A stretch of DNA of 64,000 bases from positions 62,001 through 126,000 of the forward strand of contig CACJBA010000001.1 of the NCBI GenBank assembly GCA_902591535.1. The letters run 5' to 3'. This DNA comes from an uncultured Pelagibacteraceae bacterium (lineage in GTDB: Bacteria; Pseudomonadota; Alphaproteobacteria; Pelagibacterales; Pelagibacteraceae). The notes under the pieces are model-generated. The model did not search any database and was not told where the DNA came from. It saw nothing but the letters and a program-made list of their open reading frames with translations. Below are positions 29,591-39,678 of the stretch, in pieces. Both the position numbers and the translations under genes were made by a program. Each line of letters opens with the position of its first letter. Positions within the stretch are counted from its first letter, which is position 1.

Positions 29591-31174
29591 ATGGGAAAAG
29601 TAAAAAACATACTTTTTATAATGGCTGATCAATTGAGATGGGATTATCTATCTTGTTATGGTCATCCTCATTTAAAAACTCCTAATATTGACAGTTTAGC
29701 AAAAAAAGGAGTACAGTTCGATTCTGCTTTTGTCCAATCACCAGTGTGTGGCCCTTCAAGAGCATCTTATTACACTGGTAGAACAGTTTTTAGTCATGGC
29801 TCTACATGGAACCAAGTTCCGCTTCCAATTGGAGAATTAACTATTGGAGACTATTTACGACAATCAGGAATAAGAACTGGTGTAGTTGGTAAAACACACA
29901 TGAGACCAGATTTAGATGGTATGAGCAGACTTGGTATTACTAAAGATACTGAAATTGGATTGATAGTTAGCGAACCCGGGTTTGATCCTTATGAAAGAGA
30001 TGATGGCCTTCATCCAAATAATCAAATTAAAAATTCTAAAAAAACTTTATCTTACAATGAATGGTTAAATAAACTTGGATATGATGGGCCTAATCCATGG
30101 AATGATTGGGCAAATTCTGCTGAAGGTGAAAATGGTGAAATACTAAGTGGTTGGCGACTAAGAAATTCGAATAAACCTGCAAGAATTCCTGAAGAGCATT
30201 CCGAAACAGCTTTCATGACCAATCGAGCAATGGAATTTATAGAAGAAAGTAAACATAAACCATGGTTTTTACATTTATCTTATATCAAACCACATTGGCC
30301 TTATATGGCACCAGCCCCTTATCATAATATGTATTCTGCTAATGAATTTTATCCAGTTCATAGAAATGATGCTGAACGAAATAATGATCACCCAGTTTAT
30401 AAAGCATTTATGGAAAATAGTATTTCCAAAACTTTTTCAAAAGATGAAGTAAGAAATACAGTTCTTGCTGGATATATGGGTTTGATAAAACAAATTGATG
30501 ACAATTTAGGAAGGTTATTTAAATTCTTAGAAAGTTCAGGTCATATGGATGATACGATGATTATATTTACTTCAGATCATGGAGACTACCAAGGTGATCA
30601 TTGGTTAGGCGAAAAAGAATTATTTCATGAGCAGTCAGTTAGAGTTCCAATGATTATTTATGATCCAAGTGATTATGCAAATAAAACTCGAGGCACAAAA
30701 GAACAAAGATTTATAGAAGCCATCGATTTACTACCAACTTTTTTGGATGCAGTAGAAAGTCCGGCAAGCAAACATAGATTAGAAGGTAATTCATTAATGC
30801 CATTATTAAAAGGGGAGAGTACTAAAAATTGGAAAGAATTTGTTTTTAGTGAAATAGATTATGCATTTAATGAAGCTAGAAAAATTTTGAACATAGGAGC
30901 CTCAGATGCAAGAGCCTTTATGATAAGAAATAATAATTGGAAGTATATTTATTACAAAGGATTTGAACCACAGTTGTTTGATTTAAAAAATGATCCAGAC
31001 GAATTTAATGATTTAGGAAAATCTGAAAAACATTCAAAGATTAGAGAAGAAATGAAAGAATTACTTCTGAAAAGAATTATAGATAGAAAAAATAGAGTTG
31101 CAGCTACTGATGAGTTTGTAACTAAAGAAAGAGACTATACCAAAGATGATGGTATTATGATTGGTGTTTGGTAA
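29591..31174 (+). CDS. Sulfatase (alkaline phosphatase superfamily), cytoplasmic
   Basis: FIMADQLRWDYLSCYG, CGPSRAS (C-x-P-S-R formylglycine site), FTSDHGDYQGDH; no signal peptide. Confidence 0.9.
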   Translation: MGKVKNILFIMADQLRWDYLSCYGHPHLKTPNIDSLAKKGVQFDSAFVQSPVCGPSRASYYTGRTVFSHGSTWNQVPLPIGELTIGDYLRQSGIRTGVVGKTHMRPDLDGMSRLGITKDTEIGLIVSEPGFDPYERDDGLHPNNQIKNSKKTLSYNEWLNKLGYDGPNPWNDWANSAEGENGEILSGWRLRNSNKPARIPEEHSETAFMTNRAMEFIEESKHKPWFLHLSYIKPHWPYMAPAPYHNMYSANEFYPVHRNDAERNNDHPVYKAFMENSISKTFSKDEVRNTVLAGYMGLIKQIDDNLGRLFKFLESSGHMDDTMIIFTSDHGDYQGDHWLGEKELFHEQSVRVPMIIYDPSDYANKTRGTKEQRFIEAIDLLPTFLDAVESPASKHRLEGNSLMPLLKGESTKNWKEFVFSEIDYAFNEARKILNIGASDARAFMIRNNNWKYIYYKGFEPQLFDLKNDPDEFNDLGKSEKHSKIREEMKELLLKRIIDRKNRVAATDEFVTKERDYTKDDGIMIGVW

Positions 31175-32491
31175 TCAGGAAGACGCCATTAAACTTGGTA
31201 AGTATAAACATATCGCAGGAAAAGCAATAATAAGCGCAACTCTAATTACATCTGTTAGCAAAAAAGGAATTGTTCCAAACCAAATAGTTTGAAGAGGCGT
31301 ATTTTGCATCACACCTTTAATTACAAATAAATTCATCCCAACAGGTGGAGAGACCAATCCAAACTCAACAACTATTACAGCAAATATCCCAAACCAAACA
31401 GGATCTATACCCGCATCAACGATAACGGGAAAAAAAACTGGAATTGTTAAAAATAACATTGCTAAAGAGTCCATTACAGTTCCAAGGACTAGATAAATTA
31501 CACATATAACTAAAATAATTCCCAATGGTGTTAGTTCTAAATAATTTATATAATCAACAACTGCAAAAGGAAGCTGTGTAACTGTAATTAAGTAATTGAA
31601 TATACTTGCACCAATTACAATTAAATATAAAGAACCAACAGTTTTAATTGTTGTCCATAAGGCTTCTTTCAATAAGTTTAATGTAAGTTGCCCTCTAGCA
31701 AAAATGAATATCAAAACCAAGATTACTCCAACAGCAGCACTTTCTGTAGCAGTAAAGAAACCTAAATAAAGACCACCCATTATAATTGCAAAGATTAAAA
31801 AAATTGGGAATACTTTTGAAATTGCTGAAATTCTCTCTTTAAGAGGCATCTTATTTCCGTAACCTCCATGAGACGGATAAATTAAAAGATAAACTCTTAT
31901 TGCAATCATATATAAAATTACTGCTATTAGACCTGGAATTAATGCTGCAAAGAAAAGTTCTTGAACTGATTGTTCTGTTAAATATGCATAAATTACCAAT
32001 ATAACACTTGGTGGAATTATAATTCCAAGGGTTCCTCCAGATGCAATTGAACCACTTATTAAAGCATCACTATAACCATGTCTTTTCATTTCTGGTCCTG
32101 CCATTTGGGACATGGTTGCAGCAGTTGCAATAGAAGATCCGCAAATCATTCCAAATCCAGCACACGCCCCAACAGTAGACATTGCTAAACCACCTTTGTA
32201 ATGACCAACAACTGCGTAAGCAGCGTCATATAAATTTCTTGATAAATTTGCGCTATTAGCAAGATTTCCCATCAAAACAAAAAGAGGGAGTACAGATAAA
32301 GTATACTTAGAGACCGCATCAAATGGTGCTGTTCCTAAAACAAAAATAGCAGGATCAAAACCTGATATTAATGCAAATCCAGTGAACCCCACAAGCAACA
32401 TAGCAATTCCAATTGGAATATTTAAAACCATAAGTATTAAGACTGCAGCAAATGCTATTCCACCGTTAATAATTGGACCCATTTCCATCAA
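31175..32491 (-). CDS. dctM: TRAP transporter large permease (DctM)
   Basis: MGNLANSANLSRNLYDAAYAVVGHYKGGLAMSTVGACAGFGMICGSSIATAATMS. Confidence 0.93.
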   Translation of the reverse strand: MMEMGPIINGGIAFAAVLILMVLNIPIGIAMLLVGFTGFALISGFDPAIFVLGTAPFDAVSKYTLSVLPLFVLMGNLANSANLSRNLYDAAYAVVGHYKGGLAMSTVGACAGFGMICGSSIATAATMSQMAGPEMKRHGYSDALISGSIASGGTLGIIIPPSVILVIYAYLTEQSVQELFFAALIPGLIAVILYMIAIRVYLLIYPSHGGYGNKMPLKERISAISKVFPIFLIFAIIMGGLYLGFFTATESAAVGVILVLIFIFARGQLTLNLLKEALWTTIKTVGSLYLIVIGASIFNYLITVTQLPFAVVDYINYLELTPLGIILVICVIYLVLGTVMDSLAMLFLTIPVFFPVIVDAGIDPVWFGIFAVIVVEFGLVSPPVGMNLFVIKGVMQNTPLQTIWFGTIPFLLTDVIRVALIIAFPAICLYLPSLMASS

Positions 32492-32967
32492 ATTTCTTTC
32501 GTATTAGAATTCGTTTGAGATAATGCTTTTATAAACCAAAATATAATAGCCAATACACTTAGCCACATCCCAAGAGCTGAAATAAAATAAAATGGATAAA
32601 AATATAACTCTAGATCAATTGTAACTCTTTCGTTCGACATAAATTTTAAAGAAGTTTTTGTAGTCGCATAAGCCATCAAAGACATAATGATGATCATTAA
32701 GAAAAATTTAAGAATTATTAACCAAGTTTTAAATATTCCTAAATTTAAATTATTAATAAAATCAGCAGATACATTTGCGTTTAAAAAAAAGGCTCTTGGC
32801 ATTGCTAAAAAAGCAACCAAAGCCATCCCAATTTCAACTAATTCTATTGTTCCGGTAACTGGTGAGTTTAAAAATCTTCGACCAAACACGTCACAGAAAG
32901 TTAATACTGATAAAAGCAAAAGTATTAAACCAGAGGCAATTGCAGAGTAATCAAATATTTTATTCAT
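32488..32967 (-). CDS. dctQ: TRAP transporter small permease (DctQ)
   Basis: 159 aa, four hydrophobic helices, overlaps dctM; VFGRRFLNSPVTGTIELVEIGMA. Confidence 0.88.
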   Translation of the reverse strand: MNKIFDYSAIASGLILLLLSVLTFCDVFGRRFLNSPVTGTIELVEIGMALVAFLAMPRAFFLNANVSADFINNLNLGIFKTWLIILKFFLMIIIMSLMAYATTKTSLKFMSNERVTIDLELYFYPFYFISALGMWLSVLAIIFWFIKALSQTNSNTKEI

Positions 32968-33039
32968 ATTTTAAAAATCTATCTTCAAATATAAGAAACA
33001 TTAGCATATAAGGTTGTTTTAAAACAGAAAGTATTATTT

Positions 33040-33891
33040 ATGAAATTTATTTCTTATTCGCATGAGGGTGAACACAAATTTGGTATTTTAGATAGTGATT
33101 TAATAACTGATCTTACAGGTAAAATATCAGGAGCAACTTCTTTAAAAGAATTAATTTTTAAAAAAGGTATTTCCGAAGCTAAAAAATATGCTAGTGCAAA
33201 TCCTGGTAATTTAAATGTTAATGATATTGAGTACTTACCATTAATACCAAATCCTGGAAAAATTATTTGTGTAGGCTTAAATTATAGTGAGCATGTTAAG
33301 GAAACTAATCGAACAGTAGAAGAAAACCCTGTAATTTTTCACCGTTTCCCTGAAAGTCAAACTGCACATTTGCAATCAATACAAAGACCAATTGCTTCTG
33401 ACAATTTGGATTTTGAGGGAGAGATGGCTGTTATAATGGGTGAAGCTGGTAAACATATAGAACCAGAAGATGCTTTAAAACATATAGTTGGTTATTCTTG
33501 TTACAATGAAAGTACGATAAGAGATTGGCAGAGACATACTAGACAATTTGGTATGGGAAAAAATTTTGAAAAGACAGGAAGCTTTGGACCGCACATGGTT
33601 CTTGCCGAAGATATCAAGGATTATAAAGAACTAACTCTAGAAACAAGATTGAATGGTAAAGTTATGCAAAATGCTAAATTAAGCCAACTTATTTTTGATA
33701 TACCTATTTTAATTTCCTATGTATCGAAAGCTATGGCATGGAGAGCAGGAGATGTTTTGGTTACAGGAACACCAGGCGGTGTAGGTTTCAAAAGAAATCC
33801 GCCTGTTTTTATGAAGCCTGGTGATAAAGTCGAGGTAGAAGTGACGCAAATTGGTGTTTTATCTAACACAATTAAAGATGAAATAATTTAG
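33040..33891 (+). CDS. Fumarylacetoacetate hydrolase (FAH) family protein
   Basis: KIICVGLNYSEHVKE, DFEGEMAVIMG, VTGTPGGVGFKRNPP. Confidence 0.9.
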   Translation: MKFISYSHEGEHKFGILDSDLITDLTGKISGATSLKELIFKKGISEAKKYASANPGNLNVNDIEYLPLIPNPGKIICVGLNYSEHVKETNRTVEENPVIFHRFPESQTAHLQSIQRPIASDNLDFEGEMAVIMGEAGKHIEPEDALKHIVGYSCYNESTIRDWQRHTRQFGMGKNFEKTGSFGPHMVLAEDIKDYKELTLETRLNGKVMQNAKLSQLIFDIPILISYVSKAMAWRAGDVLVTGTPGGVGFKRNPPVFMKPGDKVEVEVTQIGVLSNTIKDEII

Positions 33892-33940
33892 ATTTCAAGT
33901 TACTATTTTAGAATAATTTTAAACAATAAGGGGATAATTT

Positions 33941-34951
33941 ATGAAAAAATTAATTGGATTAATAATTGGAATTTTTTCTTTCAGCATTGTTAGTGCGTCT
34001 TCTGCAACAGAACTTAAGTTAGCAACTTTTGAACCACCAAAAGCATTTATCGCAAGTAAAATTCTTGCTGGTTGGGCAAAGAAAGTTAACCAATGTTCAG
34101 CTGGGGAATTAAATGTAAAAATGTATGCTGGGGGAGTATTGGGAAGTCCACCAAAACAGTATGACATTGTAACGTCAGGAGTTGCTGATATTTCTTGGAC
34201 TGTACTAGGGTATATCGGAGGACAGTTTCCTTTGAGCTCAGTAATTGAATTACCGTTTCTTACAAAATCTTCAAAAGCTGGAACAACTGCTTTGAATACT
34301 TTGTTTAACGAAGGATATTTGGATAAAGAGATGGCAGGAATTAAAGTAATAGGACTTCATTCTAATCCTGGATACCAAATACACATGAAAGAAACAAAAG
34401 TAGTAAGACCTGCAGATTTTAAAGGTAAGAAAATGAGAGTGCCAAGTAAAATTGCTGGTACAATTTTAAAAACTTTAGGAGCAACAGGAGTTAAAGTGCC
34501 TGCTCCAGGAACATCTGAAGCATTAAGCAAGGGTGTGGTTGATGGAACTCCATTTCCATATACTGCTGTTGGATCATTTAGATTATTTGACGTAACAAAA
34601 TATCATACGGAAGTTAATCTAACGAATGCAACGTTTGGTTTAATTATGAATGAAGATAAGTTCAATAGTCTATCATCAGGAGCACAAGCATGTATAAATA
34701 AATTTAGTGGACATGATTTTGGTGATTGGGCATCAGGCTTAATCGACAATCAAAATGCTAAGATGAAAACTGAAATCTCAAAAAGAGATGGTCATGAAAT
34801 CATTATTGCATCAGATGATGTTATTGCTGAATATAAACAAATATTAGCACCAATTGAATCTGATTGGTTAAAAGAAATGAGTGGCAAAGGTCTTAATGGT
34901 GATGCTGTTCTTAATAGAGCAAGAGAAATTATCACTGCAATTGAAGGCTAG
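33941..34951 (+). CDS. dctP: TRAP transporter substrate-binding protein (DctP)
   Basis: Signal peptide; YDIVTSGVADISWTVLGYIGGQFPLSSVIELPF, GKKMRVPS. Confidence 0.9.
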   Translation: MKKLIGLIIGIFSFSIVSASSATELKLATFEPPKAFIASKILAGWAKKVNQCSAGELNVKMYAGGVLGSPPKQYDIVTSGVADISWTVLGYIGGQFPLSSVIELPFLTKSSKAGTTALNTLFNEGYLDKEMAGIKVIGLHSNPGYQIHMKETKVVRPADFKGKKMRVPSKIAGTILKTLGATGVKVPAPGTSEALSKGVVDGTPFPYTAVGSFRLFDVTKYHTEVNLTNATFGLIMNEDKFNSLSSGAQACINKFSGHDFGDWASGLIDNQNAKMKTEISKRDGHEIIIASDDVIAEYKQILAPIESDWLKEMSGKGLNGDAVLNRAREIITAIEG

Positions 34952-34969
34952 AAAACTACATACAGTTTA

Positions 34970-34991
34970 TGAGCCCACATTAATGTGGGCT
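34970..34991 (+). terminator. Perfect 22-nt palindromic hairpin downstream of dctP
   Basis: GAGCCCACATTAATGTGGGCTC without a strong T-tract; probably mRNA-stabilising hairpin or partial terminator. Confidence 0.6.
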
Positions 34992-35014
34992 CATTTAATC
35001 TAAGGAATTTTTAA

Positions 35015-35989
35015 ATGGCTATTACAGCTCTAAGTTACATTGGAGTAAACTCAGATAAATTTGAAGACTGGTCAGACTACAGTCAAAAAAAATTAGGAAT
35101 GCAACTAGTTGATAGAGGTAAAGACATTCTCTCTTTTAGAATGGATGATCAAAAACAGCGTCTAACAATTACTGGAGAAAAAGGTGACAATCTTGGATTT
35201 ATGGGTTGGGAAGTTGAAAATAAAGAAGATTTACAATTTTTTGCCACAAAACTAGAAAAAAATAAAATTGATGTACATCAAGGAAAAAATTCATTTGCTG
35301 ACAAGAGATTTGTTGAAGATTTAATTTATTTTAATGACCCACAAGGTAATAGAGTTGAATTAGTCTATAAACCAATGAATGATACTGATCCATTCAAACC
35401 AGGTCGTCCAATTTCAGGATTTAAAACTGGTGCATTAGGAATGGGTCATGCAGTTATTCATGTTAAAAAAATTGATGATTTAATACCATTTTATACAGAA
35501 GTTTTAGGTTTTAAAATTAGTGATTACAGTCATACACCTATTTCCCTATGTTTTTTTCATGTGAATGGTCGACATCATAGTTTAGCGTTATTTGGATCTG
35601 GAAGAACAGGCTTCCATCATTTTATGGTCGAGTACAACAGTCTTGATGATGTTGGTCAAGGATATGACTTGTTACAATATGAGGAAAATAAAATTGCTTA
35701 TACTTTAGGAAGACACACCAATGATTATATGACGTCATTTTATTCAATAACACCATCTGGTTTTTTTATTGAAAATGGATGGGGTGGAAGAATTATTGAT
35801 CCTAAAACATGGAAACCTATTGAAACTTTTGAAGGACCAAGTTTTTGGGGTCATGAAAGATTGTATTTACCAGATGAAGAAAGAATGAAATTTAGAAATA
35901 AAAGATTAGAAACCGCTTCTGAAGGAAAACAAGCGCCACTTTTTATTGATTGCCCTTGGTTATATTCAAATACTATAAACAAAAAATAA
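35015..35989 (+). CDS. VOC-superfamily extradiol ring-cleavage dioxygenase
   Basis: Two VOC modules; candidate ligands in GMGHAVIHV, FHHFMVEY, FFIENGWGG. Confidence 0.8.
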   Translation: MAITALSYIGVNSDKFEDWSDYSQKKLGMQLVDRGKDILSFRMDDQKQRLTITGEKGDNLGFMGWEVENKEDLQFFATKLEKNKIDVHQGKNSFADKRFVEDLIYFNDPQGNRVELVYKPMNDTDPFKPGRPISGFKTGALGMGHAVIHVKKIDDLIPFYTEVLGFKISDYSHTPISLCFFHVNGRHHSLALFGSGRTGFHHFMVEYNSLDDVGQGYDLLQYEENKIAYTLGRHTNDYMTSFYSITPSGFFIENGWGGRIIDPKTWKPIETFEGPSFWGHERLYLPDEERMKFRNKRLETASEGKQAPLFIDCPWLYSNTINKK

Positions 35990-36008
35990 CAGGATTATTA
36001 TTTTGTAA

Positions 36009-37469
36009 ATGAAAAAGTATGATGTTGTAATTGTAGGTTTTGGTCCAACAGGGGGCACTTTAGCAAATTTATTAGCTCTGCATGGTTTTTCAATTTTAGT
36101 TTTAGAAAAGGAAAAAAGTTTTTATCCATTACCAAGAGCAGTACACTTTGATGACGAAGTAATGAGAGTGTTTGAAACTATTGGTATAACTGATACTTTT
36201 TTAAAACATACAATCATAAATAAAGGAACAAAATTTGTTGATAAAAAAAATAGAGTAATTTTAGATTGGCCAAGACCAAGAGAAATCACAGACAATGGAT
36301 GGTATCCTAGTTATAGGTTTAATCAACCTGATTTAGAGAGAGAACTTAGAAAGAAACTAAAGTCTTACAAAAAAGTTGAAATTAGACAAAACTCTAATGT
36401 TAAAAAAATCATAAATAAAAAAAATAAGGTAAATATTATATTTGAAGATATTAATTCAAAAAAAATACTTAACATACAATCAAAATATTTAATTGGTTGT
36501 GATGGTGCAAATTCAATAACAAGATCACAAATGAAAACAAAAATGAAAAATCTTGGTTTTACTCAAAAATGGGCGGTTATAGATTTAATATTAACCAAAA
36601 GTAAAAAAGATTTACCAGATAGGACCATTCAATACTCAAATCCTACAAGACCCGCTACTTATTGTAGAAATGTAGGTAAAAGAAGAAGATGGGAGTTTGC
36701 AATTAAAAAAACTGAGAATATAGAGACTATTCTTTCTGATAAGTATATTTGGAATTTTTTAAAACCTTGGCTTAAGAAAAAAGAAGCTAAAATGGAGAGA
36801 AAAACAATATACACATTCCAATCTGCATTAGCTAAAAGTTGGCAAAAAGGCAGAATTTTTTTAGCTGGAGATGCTGCACATTTGATGCCACCATTTATGG
36901 GTCAAGGAATGTGTGCTGGTATTAGAGATGTTTCAAATCTTGCATGGAAGATTTCGCTTTGTTTAAAGAACAAACATGATGATAAGCTTTTAAATACTTA
37001 TCAATCCGAAAGATCTTCAAACGTTAAGGAATATATAGAAACCACAATGCGTATGGGAGAGTTTGTCAATGCAGTAGGAAAATCACCAATAACCAATAAT
37101 ATTTCTGCAGATAGCAAAGGCAGAAAAAGTATGAAATCAATAAAACCTAGACTTGGAAGAGGTTTAGGTGATTTAAAAGATAAGTTTCGAGGAAAAGTTT
37201 TTCCACAATATATAATTAAGAACAATAAAAAATTAGATGAAAAATTTTCTTTAAAGCCTGCTTTAGTTATATCAGATGAAATAAAAAAAAATATACCCTC
37301 AAAAATTAAATTAATAAGATCTAAAAATATTAAAAATTTAGAACTCTTTTTTAAGGAACATAATTGTAAGGCAGTTATAGTTAGACCAGATAGATTTATT
37401 CTTTCGTCATGTAAATCAGTTAAAGATTTTAACTCTTATTTATCTAAAAATTTATATTATCTAGTTTAA
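36009..37469 (+). CDS. FAD-dependent aromatic monooxygenase (MhpA/phenol hydroxylase-like)
   Basis: VGFGPTGGTLANLLALHGF, FLAGDAAHLMPPFMGQGMCAGIRDVSNLAWK. Confidence 0.88.
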   Translation: MKKYDVVIVGFGPTGGTLANLLALHGFSILVLEKEKSFYPLPRAVHFDDEVMRVFETIGITDTFLKHTIINKGTKFVDKKNRVILDWPRPREITDNGWYPSYRFNQPDLERELRKKLKSYKKVEIRQNSNVKKIINKKNKVNIIFEDINSKKILNIQSKYLIGCDGANSITRSQMKTKMKNLGFTQKWAVIDLILTKSKKDLPDRTIQYSNPTRPATYCRNVGKRRRWEFAIKKTENIETILSDKYIWNFLKPWLKKKEAKMERKTIYTFQSALAKSWQKGRIFLAGDAAHLMPPFMGQGMCAGIRDVSNLAWKISLCLKNKHDDKLLNTYQSERSSNVKEYIETTMRMGEFVNAVGKSPITNNISADSKGRKSMKSIKPRLGRGLGDLKDKFRGKVFPQYIIKNNKKLDEKFSLKPALVISDEIKKNIPSKIKLIRSKNIKNLELFFKEHNCKAVIVRPDRFILSSCKSVKDFNSYLSKNLYYLV

Positions 37470-38246
37470 TTTAAATAATTTATTGATTGCATCAACTTTC
37501 ATATGATTATCTGATGCAATTTCACCATTAGGCATAAATAATGAATTTTCAAATCCAACTCTAATTTTACCTCCAAGACTTACAGCTTTTTCTAAGCAAC
37601 TCATTTCTTCTTTCCCAAAAGCACATATCGACCAATCAAGTTTTATTTTTTTTTCTTCCATTTTTTTTATAAATAATGAAATATTATCTGGATAACTTAT
37701 TCTTCCACTATAGTGCCCAATTACAAATAAACACCAAGCATCATTAATTTGAACCTCTGCTTTATTAAGTAAATTGATTAATAAATCAATATCTTCAGGC
37801 TGATAAAGTATATGTTGAATTTTAGTACCTGCTTCAGTTAGATATTTATAAAGTTTAATATCTTCATTTTCTGGATTTCTTGAAGGGATTAATTCAGATG
37901 TTCCAATTGATGCTCCTGGTGGTGTTACATCGTATGCAAGTTTTCTCATATCAGCTGGAGAGTATTTTCCAACTGCTTCAGTAGTAACTTGGATATGCAT
38001 ATTGGGTACCTGATGCTCTAATTCATTTAAGGCCTCTTTATATAGTCCAGCATCCAAAACATGTTGTCCTTCCTTATCTCTAACATGTAAATGGATTGCA
38101 CCTGCACCTGCTTTATAACAAGATTTTGCTGTTTCTACTGTTTCACTTATTGTTAATGGAACAGCTGGGTGATCTTTTTTTACTTTTCTAGCCCCATTCG
38201 GAGCTACCATTAATTTAGGTAACTTTTCTGGTTTATAAAAACTCAT
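37461..38246 (-). CDS. BKACE family (DUF849) beta-keto acid cleavage enzyme
   Basis: MVAPNGARKVKKDHPAVPLTISETVETAKSCYKAGAGAIHLHVRD. Confidence 0.88.
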   Translation of the reverse strand: MSFYKPEKLPKLMVAPNGARKVKKDHPAVPLTISETVETAKSCYKAGAGAIHLHVRDKEGQHVLDAGLYKEALNELEHQVPNMHIQVTTEAVGKYSPADMRKLAYDVTPPGASIGTSELIPSRNPENEDIKLYKYLTEAGTKIQHILYQPEDIDLLINLLNKAEVQINDAWCLFVIGHYSGRISYPDNISLFIKKMEEKKIKLDWSICAFGKEEMSCLEKAVSLGGKIRVGFENSLFMPNGEIASDNHMKVDAINKLFKLN

Positions 38247-38250
38247 TCAT

Positions 38251-38472
38251 TTAACAACAACTACAGCTTTTTTTATTAGCTTTCGGTTGCTCATCAGCTT
38301 CTGAACTTTCTAATTCTTTTTTCTCATCTTCAATAGCTTTTTGCTTTTTTGAAATTTTGTCTTCAAAGTAATCATATAAAGAAGCAAAGCCTAATTTAGA
38401 TGCTCTTTTTTCCTCATAGCTTCTTCGACCCTTAAGATTTTCTATTATTTTGACTATTTCTTGGTTTTGCAT
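38251..38472 (-). CDS. Small protein with C-terminal CSCC
   Basis: 73 aa, ends KANKKSCSCC. Confidence 0.6.
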   Translation of the reverse strand: MQNQEIVKIIENLKGRRSYEEKRASKLGFASLYDYFEDKISKKQKAIEDEKKELESSEADEQPKANKKSCSCC

Positions 38473-38558
38473 GCCTCTTTTTTATTAAAAAAGCTAAATA
38501 ATTCAAGCTCTAATAATTGACAAATAATAAAAAATTTTTTTTGTGCTAGGATAATGGA

Positions 38559-39368
38559 ATGAATATAAGTCAAAAAATACTCGAAAAATCTAAAGGCAGA
38601 TTAGAAATCAAAATAAAAGATCAAAATTTACAAAAACTTTATCAACAAGGATCTTTAAAAGCTTTGATGCCGGATTTTCATGAAAATTTAAAACAATTAA
38701 TGCTTATAAATACTGCTGGTGGAATTACCAGTGGAGATGAATACAATTGCGATATAGAGATTGATAAATCGAATCTTTGTATTTCAACCCAGGCGGCAGA
38801 AAAAATTTACAGTGGGTTTGGCAATCCAGCAAATTTAGAAATTAATTTAAATTTGTTAAATAATTCAAGTTTATTTTGGTTACCTAAAGAATTAATTTTA
38901 TTTAATAATTGTAATTTAAAAAGAAAAATAAATTTTAATTTATCTAAAGATTCAAATTTACTAATTTGTGAAAATATTATTTTTGGACGTACTTCAATGA
39001 AGGAGGTATTTGAAAAAGGATATTTTTCAGATTTTTGGAATATTAATATAGAAAATAAATTAATTCATACAGAGGCAATAAATACAAATTTTTTTGAGAA
39101 AAAATATTTGAATAGTTTTTCTACATTAAATAATAATTCTGCAATTGCGACAATTATTATTGTAGGAAAAAAATTTTTGAATAATCTGAATAATTTACCT
39201 GAAACTCTAACAAATAATGAAAATACAACTTCAAATTATTCTCACTGGGACAATAAATTGATCGTAAGATTTTTATCTAAGGATAGTTATAATCTTAAAT
39301 TTGCAATTGATAAAATTTTGTCTTATTTTTCTGAAGGTTCAAAAATACCAAGAATATGGAATATCTAA
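38559..39368 (+). CDS. ureD: Urease accessory protein UreD
   Basis: LMLINTAGGITSGDEYNCDIEI, ISTQAAEKIY; first gene of urease operon. Confidence 0.9.
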   Translation: MNISQKILEKSKGRLEIKIKDQNLQKLYQQGSLKALMPDFHENLKQLMLINTAGGITSGDEYNCDIEIDKSNLCISTQAAEKIYSGFGNPANLEINLNLLNNSSLFWLPKELILFNNCNLKRKINFNLSKDSNLLICENIIFGRTSMKEVFEKGYFSDFWNINIENKLIHTEAINTNFFEKKYLNSFSTLNNNSAIATIIIVGKKFLNNLNNLPETLTNNENTTSNYSHWDNKLIVRFLSKDSYNLKFAIDKILSYFSEGSKIPRIWNI

Positions 39369-39671
39369 ATGAAATTGACTCCTAGAGAAAAAGATAAACT
39401 TTTAATAAGTCTTGCAGCAATTGTTGCTAAAAATCGGTTATCAAAAGGTATAAAATTAAATTATCCAGAAGCTATAGCTTTAATAACAGATTTTGTAATT
39501 GAGGGAGCCAGAGAAGGCAAAAGTGTTGCAGAATTGATGGAGGCAGGAGCTCATGTTATAAAAAAAAAAGATTGCATGGAAGGCATTCCAGATATGGTGA
39601 AAGAAGTTCAGGTAGAAGCTACTTTTCCTGATGGAACTAAATTAGTAACAGTGCACAAACCTATTAGGTGA
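39369..39671 (+). CDS. ureA: Urease gamma subunit
   Basis: [39 protein letters not shown]. Confidence 0.96.
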   Translation: MKLTPREKDKLLISLAAIVAKNRLSKGIKLNYPEAIALITDFVIEGAREGKSVAELMEAGAHVIKKKDCMEGIPDMVKEVQVEATFPDGTKLVTVHKPIR

Positions 39672-39678
39672 TAATATT

